Positions 9,287 to 17,662 of a DNA stretch of 54,338 nucleotides are shown here, piece after piece (the first letter of the stretch is position 1; each line of letters begins with the position of its first letter). The position numbers were made by a program, and so were the translations under genes. The notes under the pieces are model-generated. The model was not told where the DNA came from and searched no databases. It was given only the letters and a program-made list of their open reading frames with translations. The DNA is from Tissierellia bacterium (GTDB taxonomy: Bacteria > Bacillota > Clostridia > Tissierellales > Peptoniphilaceae): NCBI GenBank assembly GCA_030540635.1, contig JAUNVW010000006.1, positions 1 through 54,338 of the forward strand, written 5' to 3'.

Positions 9287-10378
9287 CTAATATAATGTTA
9301 CATTAGTTTCTGGATGGAAAAATAGCGCCTTATCCATATCGAAATCTAAGTATAAATCCTCATTCTTATTATATTTTATTTGTCCCTCTGAACGAACAAC
9401 GAAATCCTCTCCACCATAATTGACATATAGCATTGTTTCAGCACCTAATAGTTCTGATACTGTCACTTTAACTTTTACCGTTTTTTCAGTAGAATAGTCT
9501 AATAATTTTATATTCTCTGGACGAATACCTAAAGTTAAAGAATGCCCTTCACTGATATCGTGTTTTTCTAACAACGATTTCTGAGCATCTGTAGGGCTCA
9601 GGACAAGTCCATCTTTCGACTTTAATTTATTATCTTGTAGTTTGACTTCAAAAAAGTTCATTGCAGGACTTCCGATAAAACTTGCCACAAATTTATTAAC
9701 CGGTTGATTATATACTTCTTGTGGTGATCCAATTTGCTGAATTTTTCCACCATCCATAATAACTATTCTATCCGCCATCGTCATCGCTTCTGTTTGATCA
9801 TGTGTGACATAAATAGTGGTTGTTTTCAAGCTATCATGAAGACGAGCAATCTCTGCTCTCATAGCAACCCGAAGCTTTGCATCTAGATTAGAGAGTGGTT
9901 CATCCATTAAGAAAACACGTGAATCTCTAACTATCGCTCGTCCTAATGCTACACGTTGCCTCTGTCCACCAGACAAACCACCTGGCTTAGTATTCAAATA
10001 ATCTGTTAAATTTAGTACTTCTGCTGCTTCTCGTACCCGTCTATCTATTTCTTTTTTATCATATTTTCGCAATTTCAATCCAAATGATAAATTATCATAT
10101 ACAGTCATATGTGGATAGAGTGCATAATTTTGAAAAACCATCGCTATATCTCGATCTTTAGGGTCAACATCATTCATACGTTTTCCATCAATTAATAGTG
10201 TTCCATCGGTAATATCCTCTAAACCAGCAACCATTCGAAGTGTTGTAGATTTTCCACATCCTGAAGGACCAACAAAAACAATGAATTCATGATCTTCTAT
10301 TTCAAGATTAAAGTCAATGACTGAATAAAAATCATTATTGTCATATTTCTTATAAATATTTTTTAATTCAATTCCCAT
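9287..10378 (-). CDS. ugpC: Sugar/glycerol-phosphate ABC transporter ATPase
   Basis: A 363-residue cytosolic ATPase of the UgpC/MsmK/MalK type that powers the permease pair UgpA-UgpE. It has Walker A GPSGCGKST (about 38-46), Q-loop MVFQNYALYPHM, signature LSGGQRQRVALGRA, Walker B VFLMDEPLSNLDAKLR and switch YVTHDQTEAMTMADR. The C-terminal regulatory TOBE/OB region starts at about 240, with LGIRPENIKLL. It is the last gene of the operon, 18 bases after the MBL-fold gene. The ATG is preceded by AAAGGAG. UgpC/MsmK proteins are often shared between several sugar importers. Confidence 0.93.
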   Translation of the reverse strand: MGIELKNIYKKYDNNDFYSVIDFNLEIEDHEFIVFVGPSGCGKSTTLRMVAGLEDITDGTLLIDGKRMNDVDPKDRDIAMVFQNYALYPHMTVYDNLSFGLKLRKYDKKEIDRRVREAAEVLNLTDYLNTKPGGLSGGQRQRVALGRAIVRDSRVFLMDEPLSNLDAKLRVAMRAEIARLHDSLKTTTIYVTHDQTEAMTMADRIVIMDGGKIQQIGSPQEVYNQPVNKFVASFIGSPAMNFFEVKLQDNKLKSKDGLVLSPTDAQKSLLEKHDISEGHSLTLGIRPENIKLLDYSTEKTVKVKVTVSELLGAETMLYVNYGGEDFVVRSEGQIKYNKNEDLYLDFDMDKALFFHPETNVTLY

Positions 10379-10396
10379 AAAATGACTCCTTTTTCT

Positions 10397-11089
10397 TTAT
10401 ATTTCAATTTGAGCCACTTGCAATCCTGCATCTATCAAAATTTTCGCGGCATCTTCTTCTAAATGCATACAATAAACATGGTCTAATCTGTTTTCGTCTA
10501 TTTTATCGTAAATTTTTTCATAATAAAAATGTGAATGGTTAAAAATGTTTATTGTCACATCTTGGTACCAATAGTCAATCTTTCCTGCATTAAAATCATT
10601 TAAACACTTTTCAGGTAATGTTGATGCATCTCCTGAGTAATAAAATGAACTTCCATCCTTATTTATCTGACATAAAATTCCGTAACAATTCATATTATCA
10701 ACATGGGTTACTGTATAGAACTTAGTCTTTAAAACTTTGTCGCGATAATTATCCGATTGTTTATATTTATATAAATGATTTTCAATGCCACATACAGCCA
10801 AATAAATAGGAATTTTTTCATTTGGATGTACTATTGTTGGACAAATTCCTTCTACATGATATAAATATGATACAAAGCTAGCTAAGCTTCCTATGTGATC
10901 CGAGTGTGTATGTGTAATTAGAAAGACTATTCGATTAAATGAACGAAAATCTAAACTTAATTTTTTCATCTTACCAAAAACTGTTTCCCCACAATCAAAA
11001 ATATACAGTGAATTATCTTTGATTATGTATGCACTGTTGCTACCTAATTCTGGATTATAAGCAGATCCTACGCCCGTAAAATTTAGCAA
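10397..11089 (-). CDS. MBL-fold (RNase Z-like) metallohydrolase in the ugp operon
   Basis: A 230-residue metallo-beta-lactamase-fold protein. The N-terminus FTGVGSAYNPELGSNSAYI leads to the metal motif THTHSDHIGS (about 58-67). A further His is in VTHVDNMNCYGI, the bridging Asp in YYSGDAST and the last His in YCMHLEED. These are the ligands of the RNase Z / PhnP group, whose members are phosphodiesterases. There is no signal peptide, so it acts in the cytosol. It lies between the UgpE permease and the UgpC ATPase, 9 bases after ugpE, in the place where phosphodiesterase UgpQ is encoded near ugpC in enteric bacteria. Inference: it hydrolyses the imported ligand, perhaps a glycerophosphodiester or cyclic phosphate. 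True RNase Z activity is less likely in this context. Confidence 0.85.
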   Translation of the reverse strand: MLNFTGVGSAYNPELGSNSAYIIKDNSLYIFDCGETVFGKMKKLSLDFRSFNRIVFLITHTHSDHIGSLASFVSYLYHVEGICPTIVHPNEKIPIYLAVCGIENHLYKYKQSDNYRDKVLKTKFYTVTHVDNMNCYGILCQINKDGSSFYYSGDASTLPEKCLNDFNAGKIDYWYQDVTINIFNHSHFYYEKIYDKIDENRLDHVYCMHLEEDAAKILIDAGLQVAQIEI

Positions 11090-11098
11090 GTTATCACC

Positions 11099-11914
11099 CT
11101 ATTCTTTCATACCAGAGTGTGTTAGACTCTTAATAAATTTACGTTGGAAAATAAAAAACGCAAGAAGTAATGGCAGTATTATTAAAAATGTTGCTGCCGT
11201 CACATTTGACCACTGCATATTTGCTTCTTTTGATTTAGCAAATATTGCCAATCCTACAGTAAGTGGTCTGTTCTCAACAGAATTCGTTACAATCAGAGGC
11301 CATAAATAATTATTCCAATGATAACTTATTGAAATCACTGCAAATGATAGATATGCACTTTTTGCATTTGGCATATATATTTTCCAAATAATAGTCCAAA
11401 TACTCGCACCATCTAATATGGCCGCTTCTGTTAGTGATTTAGGAATGGACTTAAATGTTTGCCGAAGAAGGAAAATAGCAAGTGCACTTCCAAAAAATGG
11501 TATCATAATACCTAATTTCGTATCCACTAATCCTAAATCACTAATAGTCATATAATTTGGAATAATTAAAACATCATTTGGTATTATAATTTGTAAAAAA
11601 ATAATAATATATACTAATAACTTGCCTTTGAAATCTAAGACTGCAAGAGCAAAAGCTGCCAGTGTTGAAAGAACAAATTGAACACAAAATGTAATAACCA
11701 CAATAAATATAGTGTTCTTATAATAGGCTGTAAAGGGTACCGTTTCCCATACATAGCGTAAATTATCTAATGTAAACCCAGTAGTTGGAAATAATGTCAT
11801 TCTATACGTAGGTTCAGTAAAAGCTGTTATTATCATCCAAAAAAGTGGAATTGCCCAAATAAGTGCTAATAAACTAGGTAATATCCAAAATAATTTTCTT
11901 CTTATTTTATCCAT
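11099..11914 (-). CDS. ugpE: Carbohydrate ABC transporter permease (UgpE type)
   Basis: A 271-residue inner-membrane permease with six hydrophobic segments. The EAA loop reads EAAILDGASIWTIIWKIYMP, the contact with the ATPase. The ATG at 11914 is chosen because GGAGGG lies 5 bases upstream and the product then starts MDKIRRKLFW; the frame extends 21 codons further but overlaps ugpA. The C-terminus NRPLTVGLAIF and FFIFQRKFIKSLTHSGMKE is typical of the MalG/UgpE group. Second permease of the operon. Confidence 0.92.
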   Translation of the reverse strand: MDKIRRKLFWILPSLLALIWAIPLFWMIITAFTEPTYRMTLFPTTGFTLDNLRYVWETVPFTAYYKNTIFIVVITFCVQFVLSTLAAFALAVLDFKGKLLVYIIIFLQIIIPNDVLIIPNYMTISDLGLVDTKLGIMIPFFGSALAIFLLRQTFKSIPKSLTEAAILDGASIWTIIWKIYMPNAKSAYLSFAVISISYHWNNYLWPLIVTNSVENRPLTVGLAIFAKSKEANMQWSNVTAATFLIILPLLLAFFIFQRKFIKSLTHSGMKE

Positions 11915-11924
11915 ATCTTCCCTC

Positions 11925-12803
11925 CTAGTTATAGTATATTGTTTTATCTTGAGCAATAAATCGTGGCAAGGCAACAATTAGTAACATTACAAGTAATATA
12001 ACGGTTAGAGCACTACTTAAACCATAATCAAAATTTGTAAACCCTGTTTGATAAATATAGTAAAGCAACATAGTACTTGCGTTATTTGGTGCTCCTTCAG
12101 TCATTATGATAATATGATCTACTAACTTGAATACATTTGTCAGTTCCACAGTCGAAACAAAAAGAAATGTAGGTCCAAGGAGAGGAAATAAGATATGCCG
12201 AAATAATGTCCAGCCTTTAGCCCCGTCTAATCGTGCACTTTCAAGTACATCAGGTGAGATTGATTGTAGACCAGATAAGAAAAAGATCATTACATATCCT
12301 GCCTCTTTCCATATATACATAATAGCTAATGCAGGTAACACCGTATTTGTGTGTGATAGAACATCTTTTGGTCCAAACTTTAATATATTTACAATCTGAT
12401 CCCACAAACCATTATTTGCCATATAAATAAACATCCAGATACTTGCAGCTGCAACCATAGGCAAAATAACAGGATAAAAATATAGTGTCCTTAAGATTCC
12501 TGTTACTTTGCTTTTACGATTGACGATAAGCGCTAAACCTAGCCCTATTAACAATGCTGGTACTAACGTAATTACAGCAAAGAACAAAGTATTTCCCATA
12601 ACTTTCCAAAATAATTCAGTTTTAAATAAGCGTATATAATTATCTAATCCTATGAACTTTGGTTTCGTCATTCCAAATCTATAATCCATCAAGCTTAAAT
12701 AAATACTTCGTATTACTGGAAATACGGTAAACAACAGGATAAATGACAGCGCGGGCAACATTAGCCCGTATGCTGTCATGTTTTTCTTGAGTTTATTGCG
12801 CAT
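11925..12803 (-). CDS. ugpA: Carbohydrate ABC transporter permease (UgpA type)
   Basis: A 292-residue permease of the MalF/UgpA type with six TM helices and the EAA loop ESARLDGAKGWTLFRHILFP. It starts at the ATG at 12803 (MRNKLKKNMTAYG), preceded by AGGTGA; a GTG three codons earlier directly abuts the ugpB stop. It forms the membrane channel with UgpE. Confidence 0.92.
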   Translation of the reverse strand: MRNKLKKNMTAYGLMLPALSFILLFTVFPVIRSIYLSLMDYRFGMTKPKFIGLDNYIRLFKTELFWKVMGNTLFFAVITLVPALLIGLGLALIVNRKSKVTGILRTLYFYPVILPMVAAASIWMFIYMANNGLWDQIVNILKFGPKDVLSHTNTVLPALAIMYIWKEAGYVMIFFLSGLQSISPDVLESARLDGAKGWTLFRHILFPLLGPTFLFVSTVELTNVFKLVDHIIIMTEGAPNNASTMLLYYIYQTGFTNFDYGLSSALTVILLVMLLIVALPRFIAQDKTIYYN

Positions 12804-12812
12804 ATAAATCAC

Positions 12813-14141
12813 CTATTTCCCTTGATACCGTTCAAGTATTAAATCTGCATCTTTTTGTGCATCCTTTAATGCTTCCTCTGCTGTTTTTTCACCAGTAATT
12901 GCACTTTGAATTCCATCGTTAAAAATTCGCCATACTTGAGCCGCATCATATGTTGTAAGCTCGGGTTTTGCAAATTCTAACTGTTCGTAAGCAACTTTGG
13001 CTTGAGGTATGTCTGTATAATACTTCTGCATTTCATCAGAGTCAATTGCTGATTGACGAGTCGGCACATATCCGGTTTTTAACGACCAATTAGCCGCTTG
13101 TTCTGTACTAGTAGCGAATCGGATGAACTTCCAAGCCGCTTCCTTTCTCTCATCGCTAATATCACTAGAAATATAGAAATTTCCACCACCAGTTGGAGCT
13201 GCTATTCGTTTATTTCCCGGTAAAAATGCTGCTCCAAATTCAAATTCTGCATTTTCATTAATATTTTCCATATTACCCGTTGTATGATAAATCATAGCAA
13301 CTTCTTGCGCCAAGAATTGAGCAGGAAGATCAGTCCATTGTACAATACCTTTATTCATAGATTCATATTTATTTTGTAAATCTATCCAAAGTTGTAATGC
13401 TTCGACATTTTCTGGAGTATCAAAATAGACTTCTTTGCCGTCTTCACTCATGAGATTTTCTCCATTTTTACTATTCTGCATCGCGAATCCACCAAAACTC
13501 CACTGGGCACTTCCTGAATTTAAAGCAAGACCTACACCAACGTGATCATCACTCGTTAATTTCTGACTATATTCTACAAGTTCATCCCAATTTTTTGGTG
13601 GTGAATCTGGATCAAGGCCCGCTTCTGTGAATAAGTCTTTATTGTAATAAAGTACCATGGTGCTGCGTTGGAACGGTATTGATACAATATTTCCGTCAAC
13701 ATAAGAATCCTCCATGAAACTAGGCAAAAAGTCTTCAATATATTTTTGTCCATCTTCATCGCCTTTAATAAAATCGTCAAGTGGTTCCACAATTCCAAGA
13801 TCTTCCATTGTAAAACGATGAGTTGCTAAGCTAATAAATAAATCAGGTGGTGTTCCACCTTGAACGGCTGTTTGGATTTTTGTAAAAGTATCATCGTAGT
13901 TTCCAGTATATACAGGATTTATTTTAATATTAGGATTTTCTTCTTCAAATTCAGCTACCATTTGATCGACAATTTGTGTAGCAGGTCCTCCAACGTTTAC
14001 TGGATAAAAAAACTCTAACTCCAAGACTCCATCGCTATTTGCAGTTTCTTTACCATTTTTATTGCTTCCACATGATACTAAAAAGACCGCCAATATTACC
14101 GTGATTATTATGATAATTGATTTTCTTGATTCCTTAAACAT
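12813..14141 (-). CDS. ugpB: UgpB-like solute-binding lipoprotein
   Basis: A 442-residue extracellular binding protein. The signal peptide ends at the lipobox VFLVSCGS, so it is lipid-anchored. The mature protein shows the UgpB-like run VYTGNYDDTFTKIQTAVQGG, then IPFQRSTMVLYYNKDLF and AGLDPDSPPKNWDEL, which argue for glycerol-3-phosphate or a glycerophosphodiester over a plain sugar. The ATG at 14141 (MFKESRKS) is chosen because GAGGAGG precedes it; the upstream in-frame ATG is part of that ribosome site. First gene of the operon ugpB-A-E-MBL-C. The exact ligand is not proven. Confidence 0.88.
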   Translation of the reverse strand: MFKESRKSIIIIITVILAVFLVSCGSNKNGKETANSDGVLELEFFYPVNVGGPATQIVDQMVAEFEEENPNIKINPVYTGNYDDTFTKIQTAVQGGTPPDLFISLATHRFTMEDLGIVEPLDDFIKGDEDGQKYIEDFLPSFMEDSYVDGNIVSIPFQRSTMVLYYNKDLFTEAGLDPDSPPKNWDELVEYSQKLTSDDHVGVGLALNSGSAQWSFGGFAMQNSKNGENLMSEDGKEVYFDTPENVEALQLWIDLQNKYESMNKGIVQWTDLPAQFLAQEVAMIYHTTGNMENINENAEFEFGAAFLPGNKRIAAPTGGGNFYISSDISDERKEAAWKFIRFATSTEQAANWSLKTGYVPTRQSAIDSDEMQKYYTDIPQAKVAYEQLEFAKPELTTYDAAQVWRIFNDGIQSAITGEKTAEEALKDAQKDADLILERYQGK

Positions 14142-14679
14142 TCTATACCTCCTCATTTTAAATATGATGCTAGTAAAATTTTAATTGACTAATAATTTTG
14201 TTTGCCTGTCATATATAATATCATACCTGCATCATTGACACCTCCCGAGTAACATTCTAAAAAGAAAGAATATAATCGTTATTTCACTTATATAAAATAA
14301 TTGTAAAGTCTAATAATATTATTAATCGTTAATATCTTCTAATATTCATGTTATATATTGAACAAACAATTCTCTTTATTTATTATGATGTAAAATTTAT
14401 AACGAACGATGTTATTTATTTTAAGTTTAATTGATTTGACGATATTTAGCATCATTGACTTCAACCGTTACTTAAACTGAAAACATTAATGGAATATTTC
14501 AATTAACGATAATTCATATCAATACTCATCTAATAATTAATTAAAATTATTATACGAATTGTAATAAAATATCCTTGTTCTACATGCACTTGTTTATGTT
14601 CACTTTTTAGATCAATCTGCTAATCTATTTCAATTATGTAATTTGATATTTTATATTCAAATTCGATGATGATAGCATC

Positions 14680-14708
14680 ATTATATCAATCGTTTTCATA
14701 AAAGTCAA
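14680..14708 (-). promoter_or_regulatory. Sigma-A promoter with cre-like overlap, upstream of ugpB
   Basis: TTGACT and TATAAT with exactly 17 bases between them on the minus strand. The spacer holds ATGAAAACGATTGAT, one mismatch from the degenerate Bacillota cre consensus WTGNAANCGNWNNCW, so a CcpA- or LacI-type protein could repress here. It lies about 540 bases before the ugpB start. Confidence 0.65.
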
Positions 14709-15089
14709 TCCCCTAAATAATAATAACATAGATATATGAATTGAATTATAAACTCTTAATAATTAATACCGGACAGAGTAAATATAACTGTAAACCCGTT
14801 TATAAATATAATAACTTCTTGGTATTGTTCTCCTATATTTGAAGTTAAATTAACTTTTTTTATAAACAATATATAAATGTTTAATTAACATTTTTTAGGA
14901 TTATACAATGTTTCCTAACAAATAATCGCTTGATATATTTTGTACGTGAATTATCTTTAACCTCCTTTCCTTTCAGAGCTACTAATAACAAATTATTAAA
15001 TACTCCATGATTTTATGTAACAATTTATTTCATTTAGAGAATCTTATACTTTTTATATTTATAATTACATACAAATAATTTTTAATGTT

Positions 15090-15104
15090 TTGGAAACGTT
15101 ATCA
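15090..15104 (+). promoter_or_regulatory. cre-like operator (CcpA/LacI type)
   Basis: TTGGAAACGTTATCA matches every fixed position of WTGNAANCGNWNNCW. It sits in the AT-rich region upstream of the ugp operon, about 130 bases before the orphan ribosome site at 14961-14968 on the minus strand. Carbon catabolite control of the island is plausible. Confidence 0.5.
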
Positions 15105-15339
15105 TTTGATGTATTCAAATATATAAGAAAATCAATATCATGTTCTTTATCAATGAACAAAGGTAACCATCGGTATTTAATCTCTAGCAAATCTACTCTC
15201 TACCTATATGATTCATCGAAATGATTTGTATGTTTATGGCTTTAACTCCCTACTTCAGAATATTATTTATAATCATTATTTTGTTTAGTCCATTTTTAAC
15301 TGAATAATACATTAAATCATATCATCCATATTCCAATTC

Positions 15340-15547
15340 ATTACATTGTCCCATTTAAAATAACGGGATATGTTTCAATGACAAAATGATCTTTTAGTAT
15401 ATTTCTTGTTGGTTGAGATATTGAACGATCAATAAATACATCGTCAATCTTTGTTCTCTCAAAATCGCCGGAATAACAAAAAACTAGATATTGAGCACCG
15501 ATATATTCAATTTTTCCATTTTTATTTGGTTCCAACGGCATGGTTTC
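15340..15547. repeat. Right copy of the 208-bp direct repeat
   Basis: Identical to 9059-9266. Here the repeat is continuous with the 5' part of the gene at 15548-15704, so this copy keeps the gene's full length, although that gene is frameshifted. Confidence 0.95.
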
Positions 15548-15704
15548 AAATGGCTTTACTACATCCACCCCTATTGTTTTTAAATATTTACTCAATTTGG
15601 GATATTGGATAGCTATATTTTTATGTAATTTTTGCAGTTATCCACGGACATAAGTTCTTCGCATCAAAATCCTCATAAAATTCTCTAGTTCTTAAAATAT
15701 TCAT
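15341..15704 (-). pseudogene. Frameshifted small Cys-motif protein of unknown function
   Basis: Starts MNILRTREFYEDFDAKNLC after a GGAG ribosome site. Two single-base deletions shift the frame. One is just after the CP codons; the corrected third frame gives DNCKNYIK. The second is in the A5 run before IAIQYPKLSKYLKTIGVDVV. Corrected length is 121 residues with a CxCxxC-like cluster and the C-terminus shared with the left repeat. It resembles a common uncharacterised Clostridia/Bacilli family (form CxxCKNYY...KPFETMPLEP), recalled by eye only. The start codon overlaps the stop of the upstream remnant by ATGA. Confidence 0.7.
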
Positions 15705-15868
15705 CGAACTTTTCTCCTTTCACGATCTTTTTCAAGATTCTTATAAGTCTTCATCTCGAGCCTTGCTAAGATATAAGAATCAATCATAAAAATAATAATA
15801 TGGATAAAGTGCTCTTTCTTGTTAAAACCAAAGAGATTTGTTTTTAATACTTTTGATAACTCGGGATA
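15701..15868 (-). pseudogene. Tail of a lost upstream gene
   Basis: An open frame of 55 residues without a proper start, from the in-frame TAG at 15869-15871 to TGA at 15701. It ends SYILARLEMKTYKNLEKDRE. The 4-base ATGA overlap with the next gene suggests it was the 3' end of a translationally coupled partner whose 5' part has been lost or scrambled. Family not recognised. Confidence 0.4.
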
Positions 15869-15871
15869 CTA

Positions 15872-16178
15872 GAACTCAAAAAACCAACTTACTGGTTGCA
15901 AAATAAAATCCAATTAAAAACTATGATGTTAAAACTTTGCTCTGGAGTAGAATTATTAGATATTTATAAAAAATCGATCGAAAGTAAAACCATTTTGGTT
16001 TCCATCCATCGACCGAGACAGTATAGCATATTTAATAATTTTATAAAATGTGTCTAATTAGTAGAGGTCTTGTTGCTGTCTTCTGGTAACTTTGGTGTAA
16101 GCTACAAAATAAATCCTAGGTAAAAAACAACTCGATATTTCTTCAAATCTATTATATTCAATATTCCCTTTAAACTTT
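15872..16178. other. Intergenic stretch, nothing recognised
   Basis: About 300 bases of AT-rich sequence with no frame that has a ribosome site. It contains AACCAACTTACTGGTT near 15886, a small imperfect hairpin. It probably belongs to the eroded region around the repeats. Confidence 0.35.
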
Positions 16179-16451
16179 CTATTTACGAAATAAGGAAAGA
16201 GAATTTAAAAGAATTGAAAGGATCACACAAATCCAAAGAATCTTGCTCATCGTTGGCATGATATCCATTAATCCGCTAAAATTTCCAGCGACTACACGGC
16301 TTGCTTCGTCTGAATATGTAGCACATACTGTTAATGCCGTAAAAGAGATACTCAAAAAGCGAAACCATTTTGCATCTTTCTTTTGAAAGGACCATAATAA
16401 ATTGAGTATAGCAAAAATAATTGCGCAAATTCCAAAGATAATCCACATCAT
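16179..16451 (-). CDS. Hypothetical membrane protein (three TM)
   Basis: A 90-residue protein with hydrophobic segments at about 2-20, 30-48 and 66-86. The N-terminus MMWIIFGICAIIFAILNLLW and the end LSILLNSLSLFRK are membrane-spanning. GGGAGG precedes the double ATG. It resembles small uncharacterised Bacillota membrane proteins; no function can be given. It stands alone. Confidence 0.7.
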   Translation of the reverse strand: MMWIIFGICAIIFAILNLLWSFQKKDAKWFRFLSISFTALTVCATYSDEASRVVAGNFSGLMDIMPTMSKILWICVILSILLNSLSLFRK

Positions 16452-16529
16452 TATAACCTCCCTAAATTCTAATCTCTATTCAAGATATGATTTAAACCTT
16501 ATGTTCTTAATCATCTATCTTTAAGAAGC

Positions 16530-16557
16530 GAAGCTCCAGCCATAAGACCAGAGCTTC
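16530..16557 (-). terminator. Hairpin downstream of guaA
   Basis: GAAGCTC and GAGCTTC (16530-16536 / 16551-16557) with a 14-base loop, about 150 bases after the guaA stop. The T tail is weak on either strand, so this is a possible terminator only. Confidence 0.45.
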
Positions 16558-16709
16558 TTCATTTTCAGAGTCAGTTAAAATTTCTGTTGCAAGAATTCAT
16601 CTATTTTCCCTATTTTAACTTTTCTATAGTATAAAAGTATTGGTATAAAGCCATTTTTTCTACCTTACTTTTATCTCCAACGATGGAAAAGTTTACAAAG
16701 TTTTAGAAC

Positions 16710-17654
16710 CTACTCAAACTCAATGGTTGCCGGTGGTTTATTTGTAATATCATAAAGGACACGGTTAATTTCTGGAACATTATCTGTGATTCTTTGGGAG
16801 ACTTTTTTAAGAAAGTCCATATCAAATGGATAAAAGTCTGCTTCGACGGCATCTTCTGTATTAACCGCCCGTAAGAACGCAGTATAGGAATACGTTCTTT
16901 CTCCCTCTCTTTTTCCAGTAACGGAAAAGTCTGGTATGGCGACAAAGTATTGCCATATCTTTTGGTCGAGACCTGCCTTTTTTATTTCATCACGGTAGAT
17001 ATAATCCGCTTCTCGAAGGATTTCTAATCGCTTCTCATCAATTGCTCCAAGACAGCGGACACCAAGGCCTGGTCCTGGGAATGGCTGGCGATATACAAGT
17101 TCGTCACTCATGCCCAGTTCTTTTCCTAATTTACGGACACCATCTTTATACAGGGTTTTTAATGGTTCTACGATTTTAAAGTCTACATCTTCTGGTAAGC
17201 CGCCAACATTGTGATGAGATTTTACCAGTTTTTCTCCATCTTTTCCACTTTCGGCGATATCAGGATATATGGTTCCTTGGACAAGAAATTCATAATCATC
17301 GGATAATTTTTCTTTTTCTTCTTCGAATACTCGAATAAATTCCTCCCCTATGATTTTTCGTTTTTCCTCAGGATCTGCGACTCCTTTTAATTTTGATAAA
17401 AAACGTTCTTTCGCATCAACGACGATGAGATTAATATTGTATTGGGAACGAAAGACACGCTCGACTTCTTCTCTTTCTCCTTTTCGAAGTAAACCATGGT
17501 CTACAAATACACAGGTTAGCCGATCACCAATGGCTTCATGGACCAATACAGCACATACCGATGAATCAACACCACCGGATAAACCTAAAATTGCTTTCTT
17601 ATCACCAATGGTTTCTTTAATGTCTTGAATTGATTGTTTTAAAAATTCTTTCAT
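16710..17654 (-). CDS. guaA: GMP synthase, ATP-pyrophosphatase subunit only
   Basis: Converts XMP to GMP using ATP and ammonia. The 314 residues cover only the synthetase half of bacterial GuaA. The PP-loop is [10 protein letters not shown] (about 23-32). Then come [33 protein letters not shown] and the dimerisation domain with [15 protein letters not shown]. The end [13 protein letters not shown] is the conserved C-terminus. The N-terminal glutamine amidotransferase half (about 190 residues) is missing. The ATG has a perfect AGGAGG site and the 8-base gap to the upstream GTPase leaves no room for it. So this is a genuine split-type enzyme, with the glutaminase encoded elsewhere, or an ammonia-dependent enzyme. 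Confidence 0.93.
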   Translation of the reverse strand: MKEFLKQSIQDIKETIGDKKAILGLSGGVDSSVCAVLVHEAIGDRLTCVFVDHGLLRKGEREEVERVFRSQYNINLIVVDAKERFLSKLKGVADPEEKRKIIGEEFIRVFEEEKEKLSDDYEFLVQGTIYPDIAESGKDGEKLVKSHHNVGGLPEDVDFKIVEPLKTLYKDGVRKLGKELGMSDELVYRQPFPGPGLGVRCLGAIDEKRLEILREADYIYRDEIKKAGLDQKIWQYFVAIPDFSVTGKREGERTYSYTAFLRAVNTEDAVEADFYPFDMDFLKKVSQRITDNVPEINRVLYDITNKPPATIEFE

Positions 17655-17662
17655 AAATCCTC

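Larger units (their letters stand above)
14142..15339. other. 1.2-kb AT-rich non-coding region upstream of ugpB
   Basis: No reading frame of gene size. It contains a sigma-A promoter reading toward ugpB (14680-14708), implying a leader of about 530 bases. It also contains a cre-like operator (15090-15104) and a strong orphan ribosome site, AAAGGAGG on the minus strand at 14961-14968, with no start codon after it. A second strong ribosome site at 14236-14246 is followed by a five-codon frame (14221-14235, Met-Met-Gln-Val-stop). The octamer AATGATGC occurs three times on the minus strand (near 14231, 14451 and 14676). It reads like the remains of a deleted regulator gene plus a long leader. Confidence 0.5.

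Noticed and set aside
14221..14246. Leader peptide Met-Met-Gln-Val with a good ribosome site before ugpB
   Set aside because: Too short to claim as a gene; kept only as a detail of the leader region.
9267..15339. The ugp island as a classical transposon or integrative element
   Set aside because: No transposase, integrase, terminal inverted repeats or tRNA attachment site were seen; only the direct repeats support mobility.
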